Part shown: positions 43,827 to 53,333 of the stretch, piece after piece
Position numbering within the stretch: position 1 is the first letter of the stretch
How the letters are laid out: every line of letters starts with the position of its first letter
Notes under the pieces: generated by a model
Seen by the model: the letters and a program-made list of their open reading frames with translations, nothing else
Databases searched by the model: none
What the model was told of the DNA's origin: nothing
Origin: Telluria antibiotica
GTDB taxonomy: Bacteria > Pseudomonadota > Gammaproteobacteria > Burkholderiales > Burkholderiaceae_D
Reading direction: 5' to 3'
Length of the DNA: 64,000 nucleotides
Assembly: GCF_011682055.1 (NCBI RefSeq)
Contig: NZ_JAAQOM010000007.1
Location: 248,001-312,000, forward strand
Made by a program: the position numbers and the translations under genes

Positions 43827-46271
43827 ATGCGATTCGATCGACACCTGCTCGCCGCCGCGTGCGCGGCCTTCGTATTGACCCACGCCCACGCGGCCCCGCG
43901 CACGGTCGGCGCCGTCGTGCAGACCGTGCCGTCCGCGGACGGCGCGGATTTCACCTTGTCGAGCGGTGCGCGCGTGCACGTCGGCTTCGTAACGCCCGAC
44001 GTGGTGCGCGTGCGGATGGCGCCCACCGGCCGTTTCGGGCCGGACGTCTCGTACGCCATCGCCGGTACGCCGCCTGCCTCCGAGGCGACGCTCACTGCGG
44101 GCGACACCATCGAATTGCGTTCGACGACGGGCACGCGCGTCGTGATCACCACGAAGCCCGACCTGGCGATCGCCGTGTACGACAGTGCCGGCCGGCTCGT
44201 CGCCGCCGACGACCCGGCCCGTCCGATGACGTTCAATCCGGACGACGGCGCCGTCGAGACGTCGATGCGCCGCGACGACTACGAGCTCTATTACGGCTTC
44301 GGCGAAAAGACGATGCCCCTGTCGCGGCACCAGCAATCGATGGCGATGTGGAATTCGGACGTGCCGGACTACCCGGCCGGTCACGATCCATCCTATGAAT
44401 CGATCCCGTTCTTCATCGCCCTGCGCGACGGCCGCAGCTACGGCGTGTTCTTCAACAACACGCGGCGCAGCTGGTTCGACATGGGCAAGACGGCGCCGCA
44501 CCGCTACAGCTTCGGCGCCGACGGCGGCGAGCTGGATTACTACGTCTTCACCGGCGGCGCCGCACGCACGCCGGCGAACGTCCTGCGCGACTACACGGCG
44601 CTGACGGGGCGCGGCGCCTTGCCGCCGTTGTGGGCGCTGGGCTACCAGCAATCGCGCTGGTCGTACAAGACGCAGGAACAAGTGCAGGACGTCGCGCGCG
44701 GATTCCGCCGGCGCCACATCCCGGCCGACGTCATCTACCTCGACATCGACCACATGGACGGCTTCCGCGTGTTCACGTGGAACCGCACGACGTTCCCCGA
44801 TCCGAAGGCGATGCTGGCGTGGCTGCATGGCGATGGCTTCCATGCCGTGACCATCGTCGACCCGGGCATCAAGGTCGACGAACAGTATCCGATCTACCGC
44901 AGCGGCCGGAAGCAGGGCGTCTACGTGCGCAACGCGGACGGCAGCGAGCTGCACGCGAAAGTCTGGCCCGGCATCTGCGCCTTCCCCGACTTCACGCTGC
45001 CTGCCGCGCGCACGTGGTTCGGCAGCCTGTACAAGGCACCGCTCGACGTCGGCGTCGACGGCTTCTGGAACGACATGAACGAGCCGGGCGTGTTCGCTCC
45101 CGACGGTTTCGACAAACCCGAGATCAGCCTGGGCCCGCAGAAGACGTTCCCGCTCGACGCCCATCACGCGGGCGACGGCCAGCCCGGCACGCACGCGCAA
45201 TACCACAACGTGTACGGCATGCAGATGGCGCGCGCGAGCTTCGAGGGTTTGCGCAGCCTGCGTCCGGACAAGCGCCCGCTCGTGCTCACGCGCGCCGGTT
45301 TCGCCGGCGTGCAGCGCTACGCGGCCGTCTGGACGGGCGACAACTCGCCGACGTGGACGCACCTCGCGCTGACGATCCCGATGCTGACGAATCTGTCCGT
45401 GTCCGGCGTGCCGTTCGTCGGCGCCGACGTGGGCGGCTTCATGGGCAGCCCGGGCGCGGAACTGCACACGCGCTGGCTGCAGGCGGCGGCATTGACGCCG
45501 TACTTCCGCACGCATTCGAACGACGTGTCCGCACCGCGCGAACCGTGGGCGTTCGGCGCCGCGCACGAGCGCATCAACCGCGCCACGATCGAGTTGCGCT
45601 ACCGGCTGCTGCCTTACCTGTACACGCTGTTCGCCGACAACGAGCAGTCCGGCCTGCCGCCGCTGCGGCCGTTGTGGTTCGCGTATCCGGGCGACGCGCG
45701 CGCGAGCCTCGTCGACGACCAGTTCCTGGCCGGCGGCGACCTGCTGGTGGCGCCCGTGCTGCACGAGGGGCAGACGACGCGCGACGTCTATTTCCCGCAG
45801 GGCGATGCGTGGATCGACTGGTGGAACGGCACGCGCCACGCGGGCGGCACGTCGGCGCGGGTGGCCGCGCCGCTGGACCGGCTGCCGCTGTTCATCCGCG
45901 CCGGCGCCGTCGTGCCCACGGCGCCCGTCGTGCAGCACACGGGCGAGTTGAAGACCGTCCCGCTGACGCTCGTCGTCGCGGCGGGCGCCGGCGGTGGCCA
46001 CGTGTTCCAGGACGCGGGCGACGGCTACGGCTATCGCGACGGCGTGGCGCGCACGATCGCCGCGACGGCGGACGAACATGGCGTGCGGCTGGACATCCCG
46101 CCGAACCGGGGCTGGCAGCGCGTGGGCGCCGTCGAATTCACGGGGCTCGCGGCCGCGCCGGCCAGCGTCCGCGTCGACGGCAAACCCGCGCGCGGCGTGC
46201 GCTTCGACGCGGCCACGCGCCGCCTGCGCGTGCCGCTGCCGGACGAAAACGTGAAGCGGATCGACTTCTAG
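43827..46271 (+). CDS. Secreted GH31 alpha-glucosidase
   Basis: 814 residues with Sec signal (HLLAAACAAFVLTHAHA). N-terminal beta-sandwich with YYGFGEKTMPLSRHQQSM, catalytic barrel with VIYLDIDHMDGFRVFTW, nucleophile D416 in GFWNDMNEPGVF, and acid/base D505 in WTGDNSPTW. SVSGVPFVGADVGGFMG follows and a C-terminal beta domain ends the protein. Family 31 includes alpha-glucosidases and alpha-xylosidases; the ALPPLWALGYQQSRWSY stretch is family-typical. It ends in a 4-base overlap with the convergent AraC gene. Confidence 0.93.
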   Translation: MRFDRHLLAAACAAFVLTHAHAAPRTVGAVVQTVPSADGADFTLSSGARVHVGFVTPDVVRVRMAPTGRFGPDVSYAIAGTPPASEATLTAGDTIELRSTTGTRVVITTKPDLAIAVYDSAGRLVAADDPARPMTFNPDDGAVETSMRRDDYELYYGFGEKTMPLSRHQQSMAMWNSDVPDYPAGHDPSYESIPFFIALRDGRSYGVFFNNTRRSWFDMGKTAPHRYSFGADGGELDYYVFTGGAARTPANVLRDYTALTGRGALPPLWALGYQQSRWSYKTQEQVQDVARGFRRRHIPADVIYLDIDHMDGFRVFTWNRTTFPDPKAMLAWLHGDGFHAVTIVDPGIKVDEQYPIYRSGRKQGVYVRNADGSELHAKVWPGICAFPDFTLPAARTWFGSLYKAPLDVGVDGFWNDMNEPGVFAPDGFDKPEISLGPQKTFPLDAHHAGDGQPGTHAQYHNVYGMQMARASFEGLRSLRPDKRPLVLTRAGFAGVQRYAAVWTGDNSPTWTHLALTIPMLTNLSVSGVPFVGADVGGFMGSPGAELHTRWLQAAALTPYFRTHSNDVSAPREPWAFGAAHERINRATIELRYRLLPYLYTLFADNEQSGLPPLRPLWFAYPGDARASLVDDQFLAGGDLLVAPVLHEGQTTRDVYFPQGDAWIDWWNGTRHAGGTSARVAAPLDRLPLFIRAGAVVPTAPVVQHTGELKTVPLTLVVAAGAGGGHVFQDAGDGYGYRDGVARTIAATADEHGVRLDIPPNRGWQRVGAVEFTGLAAAPASVRVDGKPARGVRFDAATRRLRVPLPDENVKRIDF

Positions 46272-47125
46272 CCGCGCAGCTGCGCCGGCGTGAGGCCCAG
46301 CAGCCGGCGCAGGCTGCGCGCCATGTGGCTCGGGTGCGCGAAGCCAGCTTCCAGCGCGATCTCCGTATTGCTCTTGCGTCCTTCGAGCAGGCGCAGGCGC
46401 GCCCGCTCCACGCGCCGCTCGAGCACGAAGCGGTGGACAGGCATTCCGGCCGCCTGCTTGAACAAGGCCTTGAAGTGCGACGGGCTGAATTGCGCGACGG
46501 CCGCCAGTTCAGCGAGCGTGAGGTCCTGGTCGAGGTGCGCGTCGACGTATTCGATCACATGACGCAGCCGCCAGGCCGGCAACGCCCGCGCGGGCGCCAC
46601 CGTCCGGCCGCGCGACTGCAGGGAGACGAGACGCACCGCGAGCGCCGACGCGAGGCTGTCGGCGAACAGCCTGCCGCCCGGGTAGGCGTCGTGGTCTTCC
46701 GCCTGCATCATCCAGCCGATGCGTTCGATGTGCGGGTCGCGGATGTGGATGGCCGGCGCGAGGTCGAACGTGCACGACCCGAGGCCCATGTCCTCCGCGG
46801 TCGCGCGCAGGTGCGCGGGCGCGAGGCGCAGCAGCAGCGAGGTCGCGGGCTTCGATACGGTCCAGCGCGTGCTCGAACCGCCCGGCACGACGCAGAACTG
46901 GCCGTGCAGCCGCACCCCGTCCCGCTCGACGCGGCCGGCCCGGTACGACACGGGGACGGGCGTGCCCAGGTGCAGGCACAGCACGTGGCGCGCGTCCACG
47001 GGCGAATCGAACAGGCCGGGCGGGACGGGCGACGTCAGCACGTCGAGCAGAGGCAGGCCCTTGTCGCGTACGTCCGGCAGCAGCGCGGGGGATGGGCTGG
47101 GATAGCAGGGGGGACGGTCGATCAT
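46268..47125 (-). CDS. AraC-family transcriptional regulator
   Basis: 285 residues. An N-terminal cupin-like sensing region (about 1-170) is followed by the AraC DNA-binding domain. Its two helix-turn-helix units are LTLAELAAVAQFSPSHFKAL and NTEIALEAGFAHPSHMARSL. It is divergent from the Tat-exported hydrolase gene and may control it; a link to GH31, with which it is convergent, is less likely. Ligand unknown. Confidence 0.88.
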   Translation of the reverse strand: MIDRPPCYPSPSPALLPDVRDKGLPLLDVLTSPVPPGLFDSPVDARHVLCLHLGTPVPVSYRAGRVERDGVRLHGQFCVVPGGSSTRWTVSKPATSLLLRLAPAHLRATAEDMGLGSCTFDLAPAIHIRDPHIERIGWMMQAEDHDAYPGGRLFADSLASALAVRLVSLQSRGRTVAPARALPAWRLRHVIEYVDAHLDQDLTLAELAAVAQFSPSHFKALFKQAAGMPVHRFVLERRVERARLRLLEGRKSNTEIALEAGFAHPSHMARSLRRLLGLTPAQLRG

Positions 47126-47262
47126 CGCAAGGCTCCGGGCTGGCGTTTCATGAATGTACAGGAAATCATCCGCCTGTGTCCGCGACCGGCCGCCGATGCG
47201 CGCCGGATCGCGGGCCCGTTGCTAGCATCCCTGCATGCACGACCCATCCAAGGAGACGCTTG

Positions 47263-48210
47263 ATGAAACGTAGGGATTTCTTGCTGGTGACCGGCGCGGC
47301 GATCGGCGCCACGGTTGCGATGAATGCGGCAGCGCAGCCGGCCGCGCCGACCGATGCGAACGCGTATCGCCGGATGCGGCGCACCGTCGATCTGCCGTGC
47401 GGCCGTATCGCATACGCCGAGCGCGGGCAGGGCGAGGCCGCGCTGTTCCTGCACGGCGCGCCACTCAATGGCTTCCAGTGGCGCGGCGCGCTCGACCGCC
47501 TTGCGCCATACCGCCGCTGCATCGCGCCGGACTTCATGGGCCTCGGCTATTCGCAGGTGCCGGAACGCCAGTCAGTGGCACCCGCCGCGCAGGTGGCGAT
47601 GCTGGCGGACCTGCTCGATGCGCTGCATGTGGGCCAGGTCGACATCGTCGCGTCCGACAGCGGCGGCGCCGTCGCGCAGCTGTTCCTCGTCCGCCATCCG
47701 GACCGCGTGCGCACGGTGCTGCTGACGAACTGCGACACGGAGCCGAACAGCCCGCCGCCGATGATCAAGCCGGTGCTGGACATGGCGAATGCGGGCACCC
47801 TGGCCGACGACACGTCCAAGTGGCTGACGGACAAGAACCTGGCGCGCGCCACGTTCGGCGCGGCCGTGTACCACGATCCGGCGGGCCTCACGGACGCGAA
47901 TATCGAGTACTACGTCGCGCCGATGGTGAGCACGCCGCTGCGGCGCAAGCAGTACCACGACTTCCACAAGGCACTGGCGCCGAATCCGCTGGCGGGCATC
48001 GAGGCGGCACTCAGGCGCAGCACGGTGCCGGTGCGGATGCTGTGGGGCGCGAGCGACAAGATTTTTCCCGTCGCGGATGCGGCCTACCTGGACCGCGTCT
48101 TCCCGCGCTCGCAGGGTATCTGCCAGGTGCCTGAGGGGAAGCTGTTTTTCCAGGAAGAGTTTCCTGACGTGATTGCGGAAGAGGCGCGGCGGTTGTGGGG
48201 TATTGCCTGA
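47263..48210 (+). CDS. Tat-exported alpha/beta hydrolase
   Basis: 315 residues from ATG at 47263 (AAGGAG upstream); the frame from 47092 overlaps the AraC gene. N-terminus MKRRDFLLVTGAAIGATV is a twin-arginine signal. The hydrolase has LFLHGAPLNGFQWRGAL, nucleophile region VASDSGGAVAQLF (SDSGG, an Asp next to Ser as in haloalkane dehalogenase-like proteins) and MLWGASDKIFPVADA. The C-terminus lacks the usual GH motif and ends VPEGKLFFQEEFP. Divergent from the AraC gene. Substrate unknown. Confidence 0.85.
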   Translation: MKRRDFLLVTGAAIGATVAMNAAAQPAAPTDANAYRRMRRTVDLPCGRIAYAERGQGEAALFLHGAPLNGFQWRGALDRLAPYRRCIAPDFMGLGYSQVPERQSVAPAAQVAMLADLLDALHVGQVDIVASDSGGAVAQLFLVRHPDRVRTVLLTNCDTEPNSPPPMIKPVLDMANAGTLADDTSKWLTDKNLARATFGAAVYHDPAGLTDANIEYYVAPMVSTPLRRKQYHDFHKALAPNPLAGIEAALRRSTVPVRMLWGASDKIFPVADAAYLDRVFPRSQGICQVPEGKLFFQEEFPDVIAEEARRLWGIA

Positions 48211-48246
48211 AGCGTGTGACCGCTTTCGCTGCAACGCCCCGGCGGA

Positions 48247-49332
48247 TCAGCCCTTGGGCTTGGGGCCCTCGTCCAGTTTTTGCGAGGACCCTGCAGTTTT
48301 TTTCGCTGTGGATGTCGACATCCAGCGCTTCCACTGCGAAGCATTGTCGAAAAACTGGGTTGGCGTCAGCTGAAGGAGGGACAGCAGTGACATGCCGGTC
48401 AGGAACAGGCCAGCGATCGACAGGAACAGGCCAGCGAACGACAGCATGTGGCCGCGGCGCTTGTCTGCCTTGTCCTCATGCGCCTTTTGGGCGGCAAGTG
48501 CCTGCTTTTCGAGCGCGCGCTGCTCTGCCAGCGCTTTTTCCTCGCGCGCCGCTTGGGCGGCCAGTGCCTGCTTGTGCGCGTCTTCCTCGGCCCGCCGTTT
48601 CGCCTCGTCTTCCGCCTGCTGTTTTTCCCGTTGGCCGCTCAACAAGGCCGCGACATCCGATAATTGCTGGGTCAACTCCTGACTCAGCACTTTGAGGTGG
48701 TAGTGGTCGCACAATACCCTCCACGCCGCGAACAGCTCGTGGCGTCCGACCAGGACCGGTAGCGTGAAATAATACGCGGCATTGAAGCGCAGGATGTTTT
48801 CGTAGAGGGCGATCGTCTCGTCGGTCCGATTGTTTAACACGCTTCTCGTGGTATCGGCCATGCAGGTCGTGATGACCTGAACATACGCGATGGCCAATGC
48901 CTGGCACAACACGATGCGCTTGAACTGGTCACTGTCGCCGGAGAAATACGCGAAACCGTCACGATCGGCCAGCAGGGTGCGGTTTGCGGTCAGTTCCTCT
49001 GCCCTGGCCAGCGTAAGAGTGTCCGAATCGCGCAGGAACACCGATGCGGCAGGGATCAACCGTTCGTCGTTGCTCGCCTTGTGCTTGTTGTCATACCAAC
49101 TGGCTCGCCCGAGGGCGGGAACGTCCCCGGGAGCGTTGAAATCTACGAACAGCGTTTTCTCGAATGCGGAATTGATGAAGAATTTGAGTTGCCATACCTT
49201 GCCGTCATCCGACGACAGGAATTCCGACGTCTCCATGACGGGGCGGGTAAAAAAGGCGATGTTCCCGTCATTGATCTGCAGCGGACGGGGCGCACTGATC
49301 TTCTTGTGGTACTGGTAAATAAAAGCTTGCAT
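48247..49332 (-). CDS. Hypothetical protein with coiled coil and C-terminal membrane segment
   Basis: 361 residues from ATG at 49332 (a TTG one codon earlier is less likely). The first 220 residues are a globular domain I do not recognise (begins MQAFIYQYHKKISAPRPLQI). A highly charged Ala/Glu/Lys/Arg coiled coil follows (about 225-300, KQQAEDEAKRRAEEDAHKQA). A hydrophobic hairpin or membrane span comes next (MLSFAGLFLSIAGLFLTGMS) and a basic tail ends the protein. No signal peptide, so a cytoplasmic domain tethered to the membrane at its C-terminus is likely. No informative neighbours. Confidence 0.75.
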   Translation of the reverse strand: MQAFIYQYHKKISAPRPLQINDGNIAFFTRPVMETSEFLSSDDGKVWQLKFFINSAFEKTLFVDFNAPGDVPALGRASWYDNKHKASNDERLIPAASVFLRDSDTLTLARAEELTANRTLLADRDGFAYFSGDSDQFKRIVLCQALAIAYVQVITTCMADTTRSVLNNRTDETIALYENILRFNAAYYFTLPVLVGRHELFAAWRVLCDHYHLKVLSQELTQQLSDVAALLSGQREKQQAEDEAKRRAEEDAHKQALAAQAAREEKALAEQRALEKQALAAQKAHEDKADKRRGHMLSFAGLFLSIAGLFLTGMSLLSLLQLTPTQFFDNASQWKRWMSTSTAKKTAGSSQKLDEGPKPKG

Positions 49333-49461
49333 CAAGTGTTCTCGGACCGAAAGAAACCCGGGATTTTACGGATTCCCATGGGAAACAGTCTCACCAATTG
49401 TCTCAATGCAGGCAAATTTTCATTGAGGCCAGGTCGCCGGCAAACGCCGTGGCACGGAAAG

Positions 49462-49484
49462 AAAAACGCCACCCGCAGGTGGCG
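49462..49484 (-). terminator. Terminator of the YcaO gene
   Basis: Stem CGCCACC/GGTGGCG with CGCA loop, followed on the minus strand by TTTTT, 13 bases beyond the stop. Confidence 0.75.
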
Positions 49485-49497
49485 CTCTGCCTCGACG

Positions 49498-51699
49498 TTA
49501 TTTGGATGCAGCCGCCTTGGCCCGCGCAATGTGCAGCTTCCTGTAGCTGTCGATCAGGCGGTGGTGCCTGTCGAGTCCTTCCAGTTTCATGCTCGTCGGC
49601 GTCAGCCCGTGGAAGCGCACGCTGCCGTCGACCGAGCCCAGCACCGCATCCATCCGCGGATTGCCATACATGCGGCGGAAATTGACGACGTAATCGTCCA
49701 GTTCCAGGTCGTCGTCGAGCACCACTTCCAGCACGACGTTCATGGCCTGATAAAACAGTTTGCGCTCGACGGTATTGTCGTTGTACTGCAGGAAGGCGCC
49801 CACCAGATCGTGCGCCTCTTCGAATTGCTTCAAGGCGAGCTGAATCAGCAGCTTCAGCTCGAGCACGGTGAGTTGGCCCCATTCCGTGTTCTCGTCGAAT
49901 TCGATGCCGATCAGCGAGGCGATGTCGGAATACTCGTCCAGCTCATTGTTTTCCAGGCGATCGAGCAGCGCCGCCAGGGCGTCGTCGTCCAGGCGGTGCA
50001 GGTTCAGGATATCTTCCCGGAACAGCAATGCCTTGTTGGTGTTGTCCCAGACCAGGTCTTCCACCGGATAGATTTCCGAATAGCCGGGCACGATGATCCG
50101 GCACGCGACGGCGCCCAGCTGGTCGTACACGGCCATATACACTTCCCTGTCCATCTCGTCGAGAATGCCGAGCAAGGTGGCCGCTTCCTGTTCGTTGGAA
50201 TCGGCGCCCTGGGCGGAAAAGTCCCACTCGACGAAATCGTAATCGGCCTTCGCGCTGAAGAACCGCCACGACACGACACCGCTCGAATCGATGAAGTGTT
50301 CGACGAAGTTATAGGGCTCCGTCACGGCATTGCTGGCAAAGGTCGGCTGGGGCAAATCGTTCAAGCCTTCGAAACTGCGGCCCTGCATCAGCTCCGTCAG
50401 GCTCCGTTCCAGCGCCACTTCGAAGCTCGGGTGCGCGCCGAACGACGCGAAGACGCCGCCCGTCTTCGGGTTCATCAAGGTGACGCACATCACGGGATAG
50501 CTGCCGCCCAGCGACGCATCCTTCACGAGCACGGGAAAGCCCTGTTCTTCCAGGCCCCGGATGCCGGCCAGGATGCTCGGGTATTTCGCCAGGACCTCGT
50601 GCGGCACGTCGGGCAGGGCGAGTTCGCCTTCGAGGATTTCGCGCTTTACCGCGCGCTCGAAGATCTCGGACAGGCACTGCACCTGCGCCTCGGCCAGCGT
50701 ATTACCGGCGCTCATGCCATTGCTGGCGTACAGGTTTTCGATCAGGTTCGACGGGAAATACACGGTCTCGCCGTCCGAATGCCGCACGTACGGCAGTGAC
50801 ACGATGCCGCGCTCCACATTGCCCGAGTTCGTGTCGATCAGGTGCGAGCCGCGCAATTCGCCTTCGGGATCGTAAATGCCCAGGCAATACTCGTCGAGAA
50901 TCTCCGCCGGCAGCGCATCGTCGGGGCCGGGCTGGAACCAGCGCTCGTCCGGGTAATGCACGAACGGGGCGTCGGCGATGTCCCCGCCCCAGAAAGCGCC
51001 GGCATAGAAGTGGTTATTGCTCAGGCGTTCGATGTATTCGCCCAGCGCGGATGCCAGCGCGCTTTCCTTCGTCGACCCTTTGCCGTTGGTGAAGCACATC
51101 GGCGAATGTGCATCGCGGATATGCAGCGACCAGACGTTCGGCACGATATTGCGCCACGACGCGATTTCGATCTTGATGCCCAGGCCGGCCAGCAAGCCGG
51201 ACATATTCGCGATCGTTTGCTCCAGCGGCAGGTCCTTGCCCGGAATATAGGTTTGCGAGCCGGCATCCGGCTGTAACGTCAGCAAGGCCTGCGCATCGGC
51301 GTCCAGGTTCTCGACTTCTTCGATGACGAATTCCGGCCCGGTCTGCACCACCTTTTTGACGGTGCAGCGGTCGATCGAGCGCAGGATGCCCTGGCGGTCT
51401 TTGTCGGAAATATCCGGCGGCAGCTCGACCTGGATCTTGAAAATCTGCTGGTAACGGTTTTCCGGGTCGACGATATTATTCTGCGACAGGCGGATGTTCT
51501 CGGTTGGAATATTGCGGGTGTCGCAATACAGCTTCACGAAATAAGCCGCGCACAATGCCGACGACGCCAGGAAATAATCGAACGGACCGGGCGCCGAGCC
51601 ATCGCCCTTGTAGCGGATCGGCTGGTCAGCGATCACCGTGAAATCATCGAACTTCGCTTCGAGGCGGAGCTTGTCGAGAAAATTGACTTTAATTTCCAT
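49498..51699 (-). CDS. OsmC domain/YcaO domain protein
   Basis: 733 residues from ATG at 51699. N-terminal OsmC-like domain (about 1-140: KVNFLDKLRLEAKFDDFTVI, GPFDYFLASSALCAAYFVKL). A YcaO domain spans about 165-560, with ATP-site glutamates in KGSTKESALASALGEYIERL and AEAQVQCLSEIFERAVKREI, and MCVTLMNPKTGGVFASFGAH. A helical C-terminal region ends RAKAAASK rather than the Pro-rich tail of azoline cyclodehydratases. YcaO enzymes activate peptide amides with ATP; the stand-alone YcaO of E. coli is implicated in RimO-dependent S12 methylthiolation, and this is most like that group. No RiPP precursor or partner genes are nearby. Confidence 0.92.
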   Translation of the reverse strand: MEIKVNFLDKLRLEAKFDDFTVIADQPIRYKGDGSAPGPFDYFLASSALCAAYFVKLYCDTRNIPTENIRLSQNNIVDPENRYQQIFKIQVELPPDISDKDRQGILRSIDRCTVKKVVQTGPEFVIEEVENLDADAQALLTLQPDAGSQTYIPGKDLPLEQTIANMSGLLAGLGIKIEIASWRNIVPNVWSLHIRDAHSPMCFTNGKGSTKESALASALGEYIERLSNNHFYAGAFWGGDIADAPFVHYPDERWFQPGPDDALPAEILDEYCLGIYDPEGELRGSHLIDTNSGNVERGIVSLPYVRHSDGETVYFPSNLIENLYASNGMSAGNTLAEAQVQCLSEIFERAVKREILEGELALPDVPHEVLAKYPSILAGIRGLEEQGFPVLVKDASLGGSYPVMCVTLMNPKTGGVFASFGAHPSFEVALERSLTELMQGRSFEGLNDLPQPTFASNAVTEPYNFVEHFIDSSGVVSWRFFSAKADYDFVEWDFSAQGADSNEQEAATLLGILDEMDREVYMAVYDQLGAVACRIIVPGYSEIYPVEDLVWDNTNKALLFREDILNLHRLDDDALAALLDRLENNELDEYSDIASLIGIEFDENTEWGQLTVLELKLLIQLALKQFEEAHDLVGAFLQYNDNTVERKLFYQAMNVVLEVVLDDDLELDDYVVNFRRMYGNPRMDAVLGSVDGSVRFHGLTPTSMKLEGLDRHHRLIDSYRKLHIARAKAAASK

Positions 51700-51815
51700 G
51701 GAAGATATCCAAATAGAAAGCTGACTGGACAGAGGGGGCGTTGCTTGCCGCGACGCGTCGATGGCGCCATGACCGGGGAGGGACCGAATGCAAAATCCGG
51801 ACGCTGAAAGCACAA

Positions 51816-51839
51816 ACGCCAACCAAAAATGGTCGGCGT
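51816..51839 (-). terminator. Terminator of second tRNA-Phe
   Basis: Stem ACGCCAACC/GGTCGGCGT (one mismatch) 17 bases beyond the tRNA 3' end. Confidence 0.6.
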
Positions 51840-51856
51840 CGCGTGAAACATGTTCT

Positions 51857-51932
51857 TGGTGGCCCGGGGCGGAATCGAACCACCGACACAAGGATTTTCA
51901 ATCCTCTGCTCTACCAACTGAGCTACCAGGCC
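51857..51932 (-). tRNA. tRNA-Phe (GAA), second copy
   Basis: Identical over all 76 bases to the copy at 12512-12587, including the encoded CCA and the flanking GTTCT on its 3' side. Anticodon GAA. It stands between the YcaO gene and the divergent monooxygenase gene. Confidence 0.97.
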
Positions 51933-52051
51933 AAAGGAGGCATGATTATAGCGACGGGTTTGCGAAGCTGCAAGTCCTGTCGAGCAGATTCGTGCGCCGG
52001 CAGGGCGTCGCACCCGTCCCGCTCGCCGAAAGCAGGGCAGGGTGAAGCGTC

Positions 52052-52057
52052 TATAAT
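52052..52057 (+). promoter_or_regulatory. -10 element, possibly for a leaderless transcript
   Basis: TATAAT ends 7 bases before the ATG at 52065. Transcription would therefore start at or next to the start codon. No Shine-Dalgarno is visible. Confidence 0.5.
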
Positions 52058-52064
52058 GTGTGTC

Positions 52065-53306
52065 ATGAGCACACAGACCACTTCTTCCGCACATCATCGC
52101 AATGTCGCTCGCCGCAGCGACGTTTGTATTGTCGGCAATGGCGCGATCGCCAAGACGGCGGCGCTGGGGTTGTCCCAGGCCGGACACAGCGTCACCTTGC
52201 TCGTGCCGCCCGCGCGTCCCGACGCGCCGGAGGCGGCCGCGGCCGGCGGCGAGAAGCCCTGGGACGTGCGCGTCTATGCGCTGAACCACACGGCACACAC
52301 GCTGCTGTCGGCGCTGAAGGTGTGGGGCGCGCTCGACATGGCGCGCGTGGCGCCCGTCGACGCGATGGACGTGCACGGCGATGGCGCGCAGGGCGGTCAT
52401 CTCGGGTTCGACGCGTTCGGTGCCCACGCGGGCGCGCTCGCGTGGATCGTCGAGGACAGTAACCTGAACCAGGCGCTCGACGCCGCACTGCGCTTCGCCC
52501 AGAACGTCGAGACCGTGACGGGACGCGCCTGCCGCATCGTGAACGGTGCCGACAATGTCGAGGTCGAGCTGGAAGACGGCAAGGTGCTGGCGGCCCAGTT
52601 GCTGCTCGGCGCCGACGGCCGCGACTCCTGGGTGCGCGGGCAGTGCGACATCGGCATCGATTACCGCTCGTACCACCAGCGCGGGATCGTCGCGAATTTT
52701 TCCTGCGAAAAGCCGCACCACAACGTCGCCCATCAATGGTTCACTTGCAAGGACGGCATCGTCGCGCTGCTGCCGCTGCCGGGCAACAAGGTGTCGCTCG
52801 TGTGGTCCGCGCCGGACACGCTGGCCGATACCATCATGGGTGAATCGCTGGGCGAGCTGGCGATCCGCCTGGGCGAGTATTCGGAGGAAAAACTGGGCTT
52901 GCTGAAGCCCTTGCAGCCGGAAGACGTCAAGGCGATCCCGCTGGCGCTCGTGCGCCCGCACGCGATCACGGCGCCGCGCGTGGCGCTCGTCGGCGACGCC
53001 GCCCACGCCGTGCATCCGCTCGCCGGCCACGGCATGAACCTGGGCTTCGCGGACGTCGTCGCGCTGCTCGACACGATCGCCGCGCGCGACGCCCACCAGG
53101 GCATCGGCGACGAACGCGTGCTCGCGCGCTATGCTCGCGCGCGCAAGGAAGATGTCTTGCTGATGCAACTCGCGACCGATGGTTTGGAACGTTTGTTCGG
53201 CGCAAATCTGGAACCGGTGCGCGTGGTTCGCAATTTCGGATTAAACTTGCTGGATAAGTTGCCCGTGATCAAGCGACGGCTGATCGCCCATGCAATGGGC
53301 AGGTAA
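52065..53306 (+). CDS. UbiH/UbiF/COQ6-family FAD monooxygenase
   Basis: 413 residues from ATG at 52065; an ATG at 52056 lies inside the -10 box. FAD-binding motif SDVCIVGNGAIAKTAALGLS at the N-terminus, the LLLGADGRDSWVR (DG) motif near 190, and VALVGDAAHAVHPLAGHGMN (GD motif) in the C-terminal half. These are the three signatures of ubiquinone-ring hydroxylases. It probably hydroxylates a ubiquinone precursor at the inner membrane face; which carbon is not clear. The dsbC-like gene follows 27 bases later. Confidence 0.9.
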   Translation: MSTQTTSSAHHRNVARRSDVCIVGNGAIAKTAALGLSQAGHSVTLLVPPARPDAPEAAAAGGEKPWDVRVYALNHTAHTLLSALKVWGALDMARVAPVDAMDVHGDGAQGGHLGFDAFGAHAGALAWIVEDSNLNQALDAALRFAQNVETVTGRACRIVNGADNVEVELEDGKVLAAQLLLGADGRDSWVRGQCDIGIDYRSYHQRGIVANFSCEKPHHNVAHQWFTCKDGIVALLPLPGNKVSLVWSAPDTLADTIMGESLGELAIRLGEYSEEKLGLLKPLQPEDVKAIPLALVRPHAITAPRVALVGDAAHAVHPLAGHGMNLGFADVVALLDTIAARDAHQGIGDERVLARYARARKEDVLLMQLATDGLERLFGANLEPVRVVRNFGLNLLDKLPVIKRRLIAHAMGR

Positions 53307-53333
53307 CGTGCCAAATCTTTAAGGAATATATTC

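Noticed and set aside
43728..46079. Long minus-strand open frame (783 codons) opposite GH31
   Set aside because: Shadow frame; catalytic motifs of GH31 are on the plus strand.
49498..51699. YcaO gene as part of a RiPP cluster
   Set aside because: No precursor peptide, dehydrogenase or transporter nearby, and the domain order with OsmC and a non-proline C-terminus fits the stand-alone YcaO group.
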